A DNA stretch of 64,000 nt from Lunularia cruciata (taxonomy: Eukaryota; Streptophyta; Marchantiopsida; Lunulariales; Lunulariaceae). A program made the translations under genes and the position numbers. Every line of letters begins with the position of its first letter. Position 1 is the first letter of the stretch. Below are positions 34,151 to 45,185 of the stretch, piece by piece. Where the stretch lies: the NCBI GenBank assembly GCA_948567375.1, contig OX419756.1, forward strand, positions 64,494,333 through 64,558,332, read 5' to 3'. The notes below the pieces were generated by a model. It had not been told where the DNA came from. It worked only from the letters and a program-made list of their open reading frames with translations, and ran no database searches.

Positions 34151-37100
34151 ATGACGGAGTCTCCGGGTATCCATTTGGGGACTTTCGGGGCGTTAAGCCT
34201 GTCAGTGATCTCGTCCGTGGCAATTGTGATCTGTAACAAGGCGCTTATGAGCACTTTGCTCTTCAATTTTGGTAAGTGGTGTTCCTGTTTGGAGATACAA
34301 TGCCAGAATGAAACGTTAACAATTTGCAGTGATTGAAACCGATAAATTGGAAAGAGTGCACCAGAGGGGAGACAGTGAACTCCTCTGATGTAGGCTTGTG
34401 GTCTTGATACTTAACTTTCCTGCCCTAGTGTGTTCCTTCTTTATTTATCTCTCCACTCCAGTGTTTGTTCTCCTCTCTCGTGCTTGGAATCACTCACAAG
34501 CTTTTTATGCTTTTCGGACGTGCTAACTCGGATGAACTAGCGCTCAGGTCCGGCACAGGACCATGATTTTCTCCTAGTGCTCTTGATAGCCGCCATCGTG
34601 AAAATTCGATGTGGGAGGAGGTTAGACATACACTAAAAATGTCCTGGAAGCTATTACTAGTACAGACGAATGTCAATAAACAGGCTAGCACTCAAGAGGA
34701 AGAAGGTTTTGGACATCTTCACAAGTTCTGTCTTCTGTCAAACCTACGCATCAAAGAGTTTATATCAAGTCGGCTACTCGCATGACGTGTATCTGAAGAG
34801 CGTCCTCCTTAAGCCCTCGAGCAGTAGGCCCACGTATTGGGTCAGCTGGTTGCACAGTCGTTCACAATTCATGTTTTGAACGGGAATCCTTTGTGGCCTT
34901 GCGGTGCCAGTCTGATCGTGTTTCTTTTTGTTTGTGTACAAACAGCAACAACTTTGACGAGCTGGCATCTACTTGTAACATTTTGCTCTTTACATGTTGC
35001 ACAATGGCTCAGCCTTTTTGAACACAAACCCTTCGATTCTCGGACGGTTATGGGCTTCGGAATTTTGAATGGTACATCCATCGGTCTGTTAAACTTGAGC
35101 TTAGGTTTCAACTCGGTTGGATTTTATCAGGTAACTTCATCTTTCATTCTTCCGGCAAACAATAAATTACATTTGTCACATCTTTTGCACTCTTCGAATT
35201 ACGAATAAGTAGAACTCTCGAATATTTGGATCACACTTCCAATGAGCATTCTTCATAACTAATCAAGCATCAATGGTGTTTTCGCTGCTATTATAGATGA
35301 CAAAGCTGGCGATTATCCCGTGTACAGTTCTGCTGGAAACGGTCTTCCTCCGAAAAAGATTTAGGTCTGTGGCTGGACTGCCTTGACAGAGACTAATAGC
35401 TGCTATTCTGCAATTTCCTGTAACATGATGCAATTCAAGTTTCACCTCCCCTGCATTCTTTGGGTGGGAAGAGCTAACAGTCCACAGTAGTCATCAAAGG
35501 AGACCAAGAACTATGAGGGTTTCCATTTGCTAGAAGGGACACTATATAGTGGCATCTAACTACGAGCATTTATGATTAGGTTTGTGTTGTTTCTTTATGT
35601 CCCAAACGAATATCCGGTCATTGAAAAATTAGATTCAAGCAATCCTGGGTACCTTGTTGAACTCTACTTTGAGTTGATAAGATTACAAATTTAGTTAACT
35701 CAATTCCACAGTTGATTGACCTTGTCAGTTGGGCTGTTGTGAGAGAACTATTTGCCAGTCTAGTTCTCAGAGTTCCATATTATAATTACTATTTTGGAAA
35801 TTATTTTCGAAAGTTCACAGCATATGGCAATAAAGCTCACCCACGACACCTCACGATCTTTGAGAGGATGATGAGCTTATAAACCCACTCGTCTTTTGTC
35901 GTTTTCCTTCGGCTTAAATTCCCAACTCTGCTATCAATCAAGTCATTATTGTCCTAAACTTGCAATGTAACAACCAGTTTCTTTCACAGTAATCAATAGC
36001 CGTCAGAAAACCACACTCCGGCTTGTCCTGACTTGTCCTGTTGTTTGTTGACAGTCGGAATGTTCAGATGTCTCTCATGCTGCTTCTTCTTGGGGTGGGC
36101 ATTGCCACAGTTACAGACCTTCAGCTTAATGTTTTGGGGTCTGTCCTGTCTTTGCTGGCAATCCTGACAACGTGCGTAGCACAAATCGTATCCTCTACCG
36201 CCACTGGTTTAAAGTGTACTCGTTTTCGTACTATGATCAAAACGCTGTACCGGGAAGTGTCTTTGAATTGGTAGCTTGTTGTGGGATGTGTTTTCTAAAT
36301 CGATGACTTTTTTTCTCGGTCGGTTGAAGGTGCACAAACAGAAATGTATGCATACATTGCCATTTCGTTTGAGGATGGCATGCTAAAGAAAATTCGGAAA
36401 CCGGAGTATACTTAACCGATCTTCCTCCTACAGATGACAAACACTATTCAAAAGAGGTTCAAAGTTTCATCCACGCAGCTTTTGTATCAATCATGTCCTT
36501 ACCAGGCATCTACCCTGTTTCTGGTTGGCCCGTTTCTTGACGGCGCCCTCACTGAACAGAATGTTTTTGCTTTTGAGTACAACTGGAAGGTGATGGTAAG
36601 TTTGCTAGTCTCATCTGGATTTGGTCGCATCATCGAGCTACCTACAAACCTGCTTCTGCGTTTTTTTTGTCATTTAAATGATAAGGGGTTTAAAGGGTTA
36701 GAAGGCTGCTTTTGTAAGACCTCTCTGCAGAATATTGGTCACCATTCATAGCTGTTCTTTGAACGCAAGTTTAAGCCAAGAGTCAACGTGAGGACCTGGA
36801 TGCTGACAAATTTTTGCATTGCCCTGGCAGTTCTTCATCATCTTGTCCTGTCTCATTTCTGTGTCGGTCAACTTCAGCACTTTCCTGGTCATCGGCAAGA
36901 CCTCTCCTGTGACTTACCAGGTATTGGGTCACTTGAAGACATGTCTAGTTCTGGCGTTCGGCTACATTTTGCTCAAGAACCCATTCAGCTGGCGAAATAT
37001 TTTCGGCATTGGTGTCGCAGTTGTCGGCATGGCGGCATATTCATATGCCTGTATTCTTGAAGGCCAGCAGAAACCTGCTGAGACTGCCAGCCAAGTTTCT

Positions 37101-38787
37101 CATGTAAGTTCCGTCTATCTTATGCTGGACAAAACACCTTGCTTACTTTTAATTGCAGCAATATTTTCTGTTGGCTCCAATTTCGAGGGTTGTTCGTGGG
37201 TGCTTGTTGTTTCGGTCTCTGGATCTGCGGTGACAATTTATCTGCTTGTATCGAATGGGTCATCCTTACATCCTTCCACCTCACGTCATTCTTTGTACGA
37301 AATTTTTTCTTCCCTTCTAATTCAGAAATTTGTCTTTTGATGAATTGTCCCGCCTGCTTTCCGTCTAAAGTGCTCCATTGTACGCTCAAACTGGATCCTT
37401 ATGTCCTTGTCATAATTCCTCCTGCTTTATTTAATCTTTCTGTATTTGTTACAGCACACTGCTAATTATGAAGCCACTATATTGATAACTGGTCACACAG
37501 CCCTCGAAGTCTTACCATTCTGTGATTCTCTTCTTGTATTTTGTATAATACGTGTTTTGCTGTTTCCTACCCGGGATCACACGGGTAACACCCGCTCGCT
37601 ACTCGCTCCCCTCCCAGACAACCTCTCTCATTCTCTCGGTCTCCTCTGATCTCTCCCGCTGCTCTTCGTACTCTTCTCCATGTTCTTACTCATATCTTAC
37701 CTCTTGCGTCTGCTATTATCACCATTTACATTTGCATTCTCTCTTCACGTTTTTTCAATTTCTATCAGGACACCTTTTATTTTTCTGCCCTACTGCTAGA
37801 CTTCCAAGGACCTCTAGTTCCTGCATAATTCACTACAATCATTCCTGAGCGGCAATCTTTAGAAGCAACCGAGTTTGCCTTGGCTGGCACTCATGAGCTT
37901 TCGAACATAAACTTGGTACGAAGGGTACTGGCATTTGCCCAGCTACTTCAGCACTTCGTGGGACACTGGTGAAATCGTCTATGCTTCCGTGTAGGCTTGC
38001 TATAACAGTCTGACTGCTTGCTTCTAGTGTTTAGTGATTTGTTTTAGGACTCATGCGCTCATATAACATACTGTGATGCTCCAGCCCAGCCATCATCCAC
38101 TAACGCTATCTTTTCCTACGATCTTTACTAGGTTACCATCATGTGTCAGAGTCAGTCCGGTCAGACGTGCGTATGGAACTGGGTTGTTATAACGGATTCT
38201 GTATTCCACTATACAAATATGTTTTCCTACTTGTTCAGTGCTTTCTATTAGCTGCCGAATTTATCTTCCAACTCGCTCGTTTCAGTTTCAGGTGCATCCT
38301 CTGTTTTGCTCGAGAAGGCTCGCTTTCTTTGTTACATGATGCATACAATCTCAGTGTAGATGCTGCTCTTGGGATGTATCAATTGTAGCTTCTGCTTTTT
38401 ATCGATCTTGCTAATGTTCCACTCTGCATTTACTTGCTTAGATTAGTTCGAGTTCAGTTTGCATCTGTTCCTGCATGTATTTCATTGCTTCCATATGCAT
38501 GTGTTCTTGGTTCGTATCAGTTCGGTCCTACGTGGGTTCTGGATCCCATTCGATGAACAGCTTCTGCTTCATATATTGATGACAAGTCGTTTGTCCAGTT
38601 TACATTCAGATTTCTCCTTTCCTGCCAGTGTCTGTCTCAAGTGTGCTTAAATCGTTTCTGAATGCAGAAAACGGATCAGGAGCTCGATCCACTTTTGGCT
38701 GCTGAGAGTGGAGTCAACTCGAAGATGATTGACGATGATGACACCCACTGGAATAAAGCAGGTGCGGGTAAGGACTTTCGAGCGTAA
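34151..38787 (+). CDS. UXT: Golgi UDP-xylose transporter (NST/TPT family, seven exons)
   Basis: Exons 34151-34271, 34946-35130, 35297-35364, 36055-36187, 36434-36595, 36831-37103 and 38668-38787 join in frame with GT-AG introns to give 353 residues, the usual length for this family. The product is a multi-span drug/metabolite-superfamily antiporter that carries UDP-xylose into the Golgi lumen in exchange for UMP. Tell-tale segments run as in Arabidopsis UXT1-3: 'LGTFGALSLSVISSVAIVIC' (first membrane span), 'TSWHLLVTFCSLHVA', 'GFNSVGFYQ|MTKLAIIPC', 'GVGIATVTDLQLN', 'SSTQLLYQSCPYQ', 'GKTSPVTYQVLGHLKTC' and a C-terminal 'W..(A)GKDFRA'. The last intron is long (1564 bp) and contains a copy of a dispersed repeat. 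The FAM20-like kinase gene follows on the same strand. The gene appears intact. Confidence 0.96.
38461..38567 (+). repeat. Dispersed repeat, copy 2, within the last intron of the transporter gene
   Basis: This aligns to 26857-26962 in the same orientation over about 107 bases. It lies about 100 bases before the last exon of the transporter gene. Confidence 0.6.
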
Positions 38788-41700
38788 CTTTTCCCATAAG
38801 GATTTCTCCATAGTACGAAAGTTGCTTCACAGGTCTGATTGAGGAGGCCAAAGTCAGCTTACAGTCCTTCATGCATAGATCCTATATTCTCATCAACATT
38901 AGCCGTTAGATGAAATCAAGATTAATTTCAACAAGAAGTGACCCTGAAATTTTTGGGTCCGAACACTACTTTGAAGAACCGCACTTTTTACGAGCATGTA
39001 AAGAGCTGCTTGTGGAGGAGGGCATGGCCACTCGTCCTTAAGTTCGGTCCTGGAGCTGAAGAGCATAGAAAGAGCGACCGCAGTCAATGGTACTTAGTGT
39101 ATGTAGTGCGGACATACAGCTTTCACTTTATTTGATGACCGTGGATTTCAAGGTACCAAAAATTGGGCTTGTAAGAGGATACGGTATTACCGAGACTGTC
39201 TGAAGGTAGTCGTAAGGTAGAGTGTAATCTATCTCTATCTGCGGTGCTCTGTCACAAAATTTCTACTTGAGAATTATAGCTCCACAGAGCTTTATCTATC
39301 TGAATTGTATATGAAGAATAGCTAAGGCTCGCAAAATGTAACGGGGGATCAATGATTCGAAAGCTTAATCTTTACTTGTAACCGTCTAGTGTTGAGTTGA
39401 AGGCGTCCTTCCAGTTTTGTCGAAACCCACTTCCGAGAACATTGTTGATCAATTTTTAGTCCTAAAGACATATACATGGAGAGTGAAATATGGATATCGA
39501 CTTCACCCTCAATTTTTGCGTTAAGAGCTTCTAGAAGCAGTGTTTTTGCCTTATAGGCGGTGTGTCTGAATGAACAAATCTTTAGCAAAAGTTCACGTGT
39601 GAGCCCTGCATATCACATAGCTATACTCACATAGGTATTGTCCTATCAGACTTCACAGCTATCTCCCCTCGAGAAGTAGGTCTGTTGCAGGGTCTGGCTC
39701 CTCCTTCAAACTTTATGTATGTACTGAGAGCAGTACATGCCATGATTTAAGCTCGTTGGTATACCTCTTGGCCAACATTGGACACATGATTGACCTTTCA
39801 GTTTCGCTGTAGACCATTGAAGGACGAATGTCATTTAGATAAGATTGCTGACCAAGTTGGCAAGAAATTTACGGAATACCAGATTAGAAGAAAACTTGGT
39901 CTTTGTTTGTGTATACAAGTCTTGTCTTGGGAGATTCAAAAAGAGGCACTACCGGTGTATCGCATGTATCTGCATTACAGCTTTTCTTCTTTGTGAAAAC
40001 TTTGAAACTCTGGTTGATTGGCCAGTCATAGGTGCTGTTGCTAGCTTTTCTTTCTTTGAAGCATCTTGCATTGGTTGGTGAGTGCTCGGTCTAGGAGTAG
40101 AATTCCTGTATAGGGTTTAATGACTTCATGGTCTTTTTATTTGGCCTTTGCGGTGTATGTATGTATGTATGCTGAGACTGCAGTCCTGTCGCATGCGCTA
40201 CCATGCTTTTTTGTATCTAAAAGCAAGTCTTGGTTTGCAGTATCTGGGAAGGAAGACCTTGTGAGTGACAAGTGATTTTTCAAGTCTGCGAGGCACAGTT
40301 CATTGGGAACCCATCTGTACCATGTGGATTGAGGTAGAACTGCCTAAATAGATGTGTTGTACGTTGCTTATTAGAGCCATACATAAGTACATTTGCAGGT
40401 GTAGCGAGCTAAATTTGAGATCAAGCATCAGTACTCAGTTCGCATCACTTCTGAATCCGCAAATGGCGTAGGAGGGTATCCAGAGGATTTTCAAGAGGCA
40501 TCATGAGAAACATCCGTGATTCTCTGTATACTAGTACATGTGTTTGCCGGCCTCAGTATTCTTTTTAAAATTTGTGGACTCCAAACTTTCAGCTGGCATT
40601 CAGCAATAAATGAGGTTGTCCGGCCAGTTTATTTTTTCTTGTTTGCACTGAACTGTACAAACGTTTTGTTCATGTAGCACTGGCTTTAGGAGGACATGAG
40701 ACAATGTGGCCAGCCGTTCATACCGTGATGATCTACTTGGACTGCACTGGATTTACCTCATTTCCTGCAAGTTAGATTGTACCGTACCTGGGAATAGTGG
40801 ATGCATTGAGTTGACGGCTCAGAAAGGAGAAGCATGCACTCAGATTTCTGTGTTGGGCCTCATCTTGGAAGCTGAACTTTTGTCCATTCTTATGACATGG
40901 GGAAAGTACCGAAGCATGAGAGGGACTGACCTTCATTCATACAAGCTGAAAGCTTGTAGTATTCAAATCAGCTTCATTTTTGCTTGCCTGAGTACTTTTA
41001 TTCCGAGGAATCGTAATAGTTTACCTGCTTGAACATCAACATTAGTTTTTATTCTATTGTATGTCATCGATGATTGGTATAGCTGGTTTAAACTCCTCGT
41101 GTGCAGCCCATTTGATCACTTAACCTTCAGTCTGGCTGCATACTTTCATCTCGCATAACCCACACGACCACCTCCTGAGAAGTGTTTGCTGCAGTCGGTG
41201 TACTTAACATCTAAGCTATACCATCTGCTTCTACTGCAACGGGATTAAACTTTCCAAGTTTTTGTACTAATGTGATACTTGCTTTCATTCCCACATCGGA
41301 AACAAACTCTATCCCCACACTCGGAGTGAAGAGTCCTATCTTCCCGTAATCAGAAACTCTGAGAGCCGGTCGTTTTCCACATCTACATCTCTATCACATT
41401 GAATCATTATCTGGTTTCTGCAAGTCCTACTCGTCGGAACCGTTTCTTATTTACGCATGTGAGTGGGAGTAAAGCCTTTGCCTCCGAGCTTCAAAATTGT
41501 AAGGCAGCATCCTGTGGGTCCGAACGAAAAGAGAGAAGGACGGGACCCACACAGGCTAACAGGATTGGAAGATCCTATCAAGCCAAAAGAAAAGTAAAAT
41601 GGTCGAAAGCGAAAAGAGATGAATCGAAGCTAGCTAGAGGTTTCAATCGCTTCATTTCACCCGAACGTGGAGTCCCAGCACTCGACAGGATCAACGTACG

Positions 41701-42259
41701 GTCGTTGCATGTATCTTGCGTGTCTACGGTTCCCCACTACGGAGACGGACGGAGACTGGCTGCACCGAAAGGCTGAAGGTTCTCACGTGCACGGACGTGG
41801 GATCACCGTACTGTCCTGGAAGTAAAGTTACTCCCGGATATAATACCGACGGCCAAGATCAACGAAGAAGATACGAGATGCCCATCCATCCGGGGGTACA
41901 GTCCAGATAAAGAGACGCCCTCCCATCCGTCGATCCCCTCCCGGGCGTGCCGTAAAGTAAAGCTGCACAGCCGCGGGGGACCTCCTGTCTGCGTAGATAC
42001 TACAGTACGACGGTTGCAAGAATCGGGATTTAGATTCACAAATATCTTTCTCTTCCTTCCGATCAAGTATGCAACAGTGCAACAACCGGGGGGGGATCTG
42101 ATCGAGCAAAAACTGTGGAAGGGAAAGAAAGGAAAGGACGATGAATCTGCAGCACAAGGATATCGAACGATAGTAGTGATAGTGGTTGTGTTGTGAGGAG
42201 AATCTCAAGCAACCACTCACTACTTCCCACACACCCACTTCAGGTGCTCCGTTGTTGCC
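38788..42259. other. Intergenic region between transporter and kinase genes
   Basis: This includes the transporter 3' UTR, a (GTAT)n run near 40156 and the 5' region of the kinase gene. Short ORFs (e.g. around 40706-41032 and 41399-41776) show no known domain and are not placed in a gene. A CTTCAG acceptor-like site at about 42243 may end a 5' UTR intron of the kinase gene. Confidence 0.5.
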
Positions 42260-45185
42260 ATGGGAACTCGTGTACACGTAGTCTCTCAGGTGTCTTGGGT
42301 CTCCGCCATCGTTGTTTCTGCGGCTGCAACTGCCGGAGCTGACTATGCCGCGGTCACACATGTTTTGAGTTCTGGAAAACAGAGTTTGAGCTCAGGCAGA
42401 GTAGGGTGGAAAAAGCTGCAGTGCAGAAAGAGTAGGAGTAGCAATGGGGAATTTGGCGGGGATGGAACTGTGGGGTATTCACAAAATTCGTTCACAGCTG
42501 CTGCGTTTCGGGGGCAGCGGAAAGTTGGGACAGTTTGTTCTCTTTCGAATTCGAATCCCGTTCCCCAGAGTTCTGGTTCTTCTTCTGCTGCTTCGGGGGC
42601 TATGGATTCTGTTGGTTCTGGGTCCCATTCTTCCTCTCTGCCTCCACCTTCTGCTGTGTCTCTGGGGACAAGCCACGGCAGTACATTCATCAATGGGGCT
42701 TCTTCTCGGAGTTTTCTGGAAAGTATGACTTCTACTGAGGGATCGTTTCTTCAGAGTGTAACAGCTACAGAAAGTTTGGATTTGACTGAGGGTGTTGAGG
42801 TGCCGCTGCATATATATGACGATTTGGAGGATCAGAATGGGGCTTTGTTGGATCCAGAACTTCAAGGGATATTGGCCAACATTGCCGATATGCAGAAGCA
42901 GAATGAGATGTTGAACGAACAGATGAAAATGTTTCAGCAATTGCTGACAAAAACTACGAGATCACTTAATGTCAAGGCTCAGGAAGCGAAAATTGAAGCC
43001 GTTAAGTTGAAGAAACTGGCGAAATTGCATCAACTTGAGGAGATAAGGCGACAGGACGAGGTGAGGAGGAAGATTCTGGAGGCTAGGATTCAAGAGGAAT
43101 TGAAAGAGAGAACTTTTTTGGAGAAAGCCTTTATGAGCCAACCAGTGAGAGAGTTAGGAGATGAACCTGCTCTTGAGGATGGTTCAAGCGCGGAAGAGAG
43201 TGGTGCAGAAGAAGTAGAGTTAAAACACGATTCAGGCCCCGATACAGTGGTCGAGAAAGAGTCAGTGCCGGAGTCTCTAGAGTGTGTGATCTCGCACCCA
43301 GGTGCTCTGTCTTGTACAAAAACCGTTATTAAGTCGGATCTTTCGAAGAAATCGGCAGTAGTGATGATGGAAACTACAGTAAGTTGTGCAGGGGATGCTT
43401 GCTTGTTGACCAGCCTGGATGAGGATGACTATGTCGCCTTGGCAGTCCAAACTTTAGCTGACACAGCTCAAGAGCTGAAAACCACAAGGTTTCAGAGGGC
43501 AACGGTTTCTGACCCTGTCCAAAGTAAAAAGCACAACGCAATTGCAGAAATCCTGTCTAAGGGAAGGTAAGCACGTCTCAAAAAAAAATTATGCAGTTCT
43601 CTTCTTTCTATCCCCCCCTTCTATCGCATCTTCAAAAACTATACCAGTAGATATTATGTGTCAAGCCTTGAAACCTTCAGTAGGAGTCTAGTTCACGAAG
43701 TTTTTGAACGTAAGGTTTGAACCTACGTGCTGTGACATCCAATCTAGGGCTCAATTCAAGGTTACTGTCAGAATATTGAAGGTTAAGTTCACCTGTTCCC
43801 CCTGTAGGAAATACTGCGCTGACAATGTTGATGTTGAAGTCCAGGATCGTGAAGGCGCGTCCAATGGAGCCTCCAAGCAAATTCGGACATGAAAGTTTCG
43901 TTGTCCAGTTGCTGGATAAAGAAAGCGGACAAAAGGTGTGCCCAACTCATTTCTCTTTGAATTGACATGAGCCAGTATTATACAAGTCACCATGAGTGAG
44001 GAGTAGAGGGGTTCTTCTAGTGTATCCTAGGGTGCCGGTTGTTGTCAAACTGTTCCGGTCCTATACGTCTTTAATGAGATATGACTTTGGATTAAAAGCA
44101 ACTAGGCTTCTGTGTCCTTCACAGAACAGATTAGATCTGGTTCAGAGAACTGCAAGTATATGCTCATTCAGCTGCAGAACACATCAGGAATAGGATATCA
44201 ATCTTATTCTGGAATTTTCAGTGTGATGCTATGTGCAAGCCAGGGATCGAAGGACATGCTGATGGGTGGCATCGTGCAGCCATAGAATTAGTCGCTTACG
44301 AGTTGAACCGGATGCTGGGAATGGATTATGTTCCGCCGGTAAGGAGTGCTTCTGCCATTGTTGTCATGTTTAGCCGAATGGTTGCCATAATTGCTGAATG
44401 TGTTTTGAAGATTGCCAGTTGGGAACAGATGAGCTTACAGTAGTAATGCGATGACAATGTATTACTGCAGGTTGCGTATAGATCTGGTGGTGTGGATGTA
44501 AATTATAAACATTACAATGATGGAGCTTTCGTTTACTATGTACCGAATACGGTATCTTTGCGGAAGGTCCCGGCCACAAGTTGGGGTGTGTCAGTGGCAA
44601 TGTTATTAAGTGACACAAGAATATTGGACGTGCTGCTCAACAACTCAGACCGGCACCATGGCCACTTCCTTTTTGGAGAGCATTGGGCTGACGGGAAGAT
44701 GAGGCCTGTTCTGATTGATCATGCAGCCGGCTTCAGAAAAGTAAGTTTCTGAGCCCGAGCCCTTCTTGCCTCGATAATTTTTCATCACTTGTACTCCACT
44801 TTTGCTGACTTTTTAAATGTGCAGGAGGCTGTAGTGAAGATGGACCATGAAAATGCATTTCAAACAGGACCGGTCCGGTGTGTCTCATCTAGGACTTATC
44901 TGAGGTTGCGGTTCTTGGAGACTCTAACTATCGAATCAAAGTTTAAAGGCATATTGTCTTCCGAGGAAGTGAACAAGATGATGCAACGACGTGACCAGGT
45001 ACTTACTTTTCCCTGAAACCCAAGTCTGGCGTGAGTCTGAGTCTAGAGTGTGGAAATATGGAGGTGGAGCTTGGGGGTATCACGTATTCATCTCCTGTTC
45101 CGGTTGTCTGTATGTGCAGATACTTTCCTACTTAGACAACCTGGTGGCCGAGAGGGGTTACCATAAGACAGTTATAGAAAACTAA
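42260..45185 (+). CDS. FAM20-family secretory-pathway kinase (seven exons)
   Basis: Exons 42260-43566, 43681-43709, 43808-43935, 44222-44338, 44471-44740, 44825-44998 and 45120-45185 join in frame with GT-AG introns, giving 696 residues. Residues 1-30 include a hydrophobic stretch ('VSAIVVSAAATAGA') that could be a signal sequence. Residues 50-180 are Ser/Gly-rich, about 205-290 form a coiled coil and 300-410 are acidic. The kinase core occupies 450-696: 'AMCKP' with presumed ATP-binding K494; 'WHRAAIELVAYELNRMLG' with E510 of the helix that contacts it, followed by 'VPPV'; 'NNSDRHHGH' with catalytic D587; 'IDHAAGF' with metal-binding D610; then 'RC..S.TYLRLRFLE'. This order is that of animal FAM20A/B/C, which phosphorylate secreted proteins or proteoglycan xylose in the Golgi. 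The Cys-rich insert seen in animal members is nearly absent. Type II PI4-kinases also have an N-x-DRH motif but lack the flanking pattern. The substrate is unknown. Confidence 0.82.

Noticed and set aside
41399-41776. 125-residue plus-strand ORF upstream of the kinase gene
   Set aside because: Basic, low-information sequence has no family resemblance. The region more likely holds promoter and 5' UTR.
44640-44740. PI4-kinase type II identity for the kinase gene, because of the N-x-S-DRH motif
   Set aside because: The flanking order (WHRAAIE..LNRMLG..VPPV, then IDHAAGF, then RC..S.TYLRL) matches FAM20 better, and the PI4K G-loop and substrate segments are absent.
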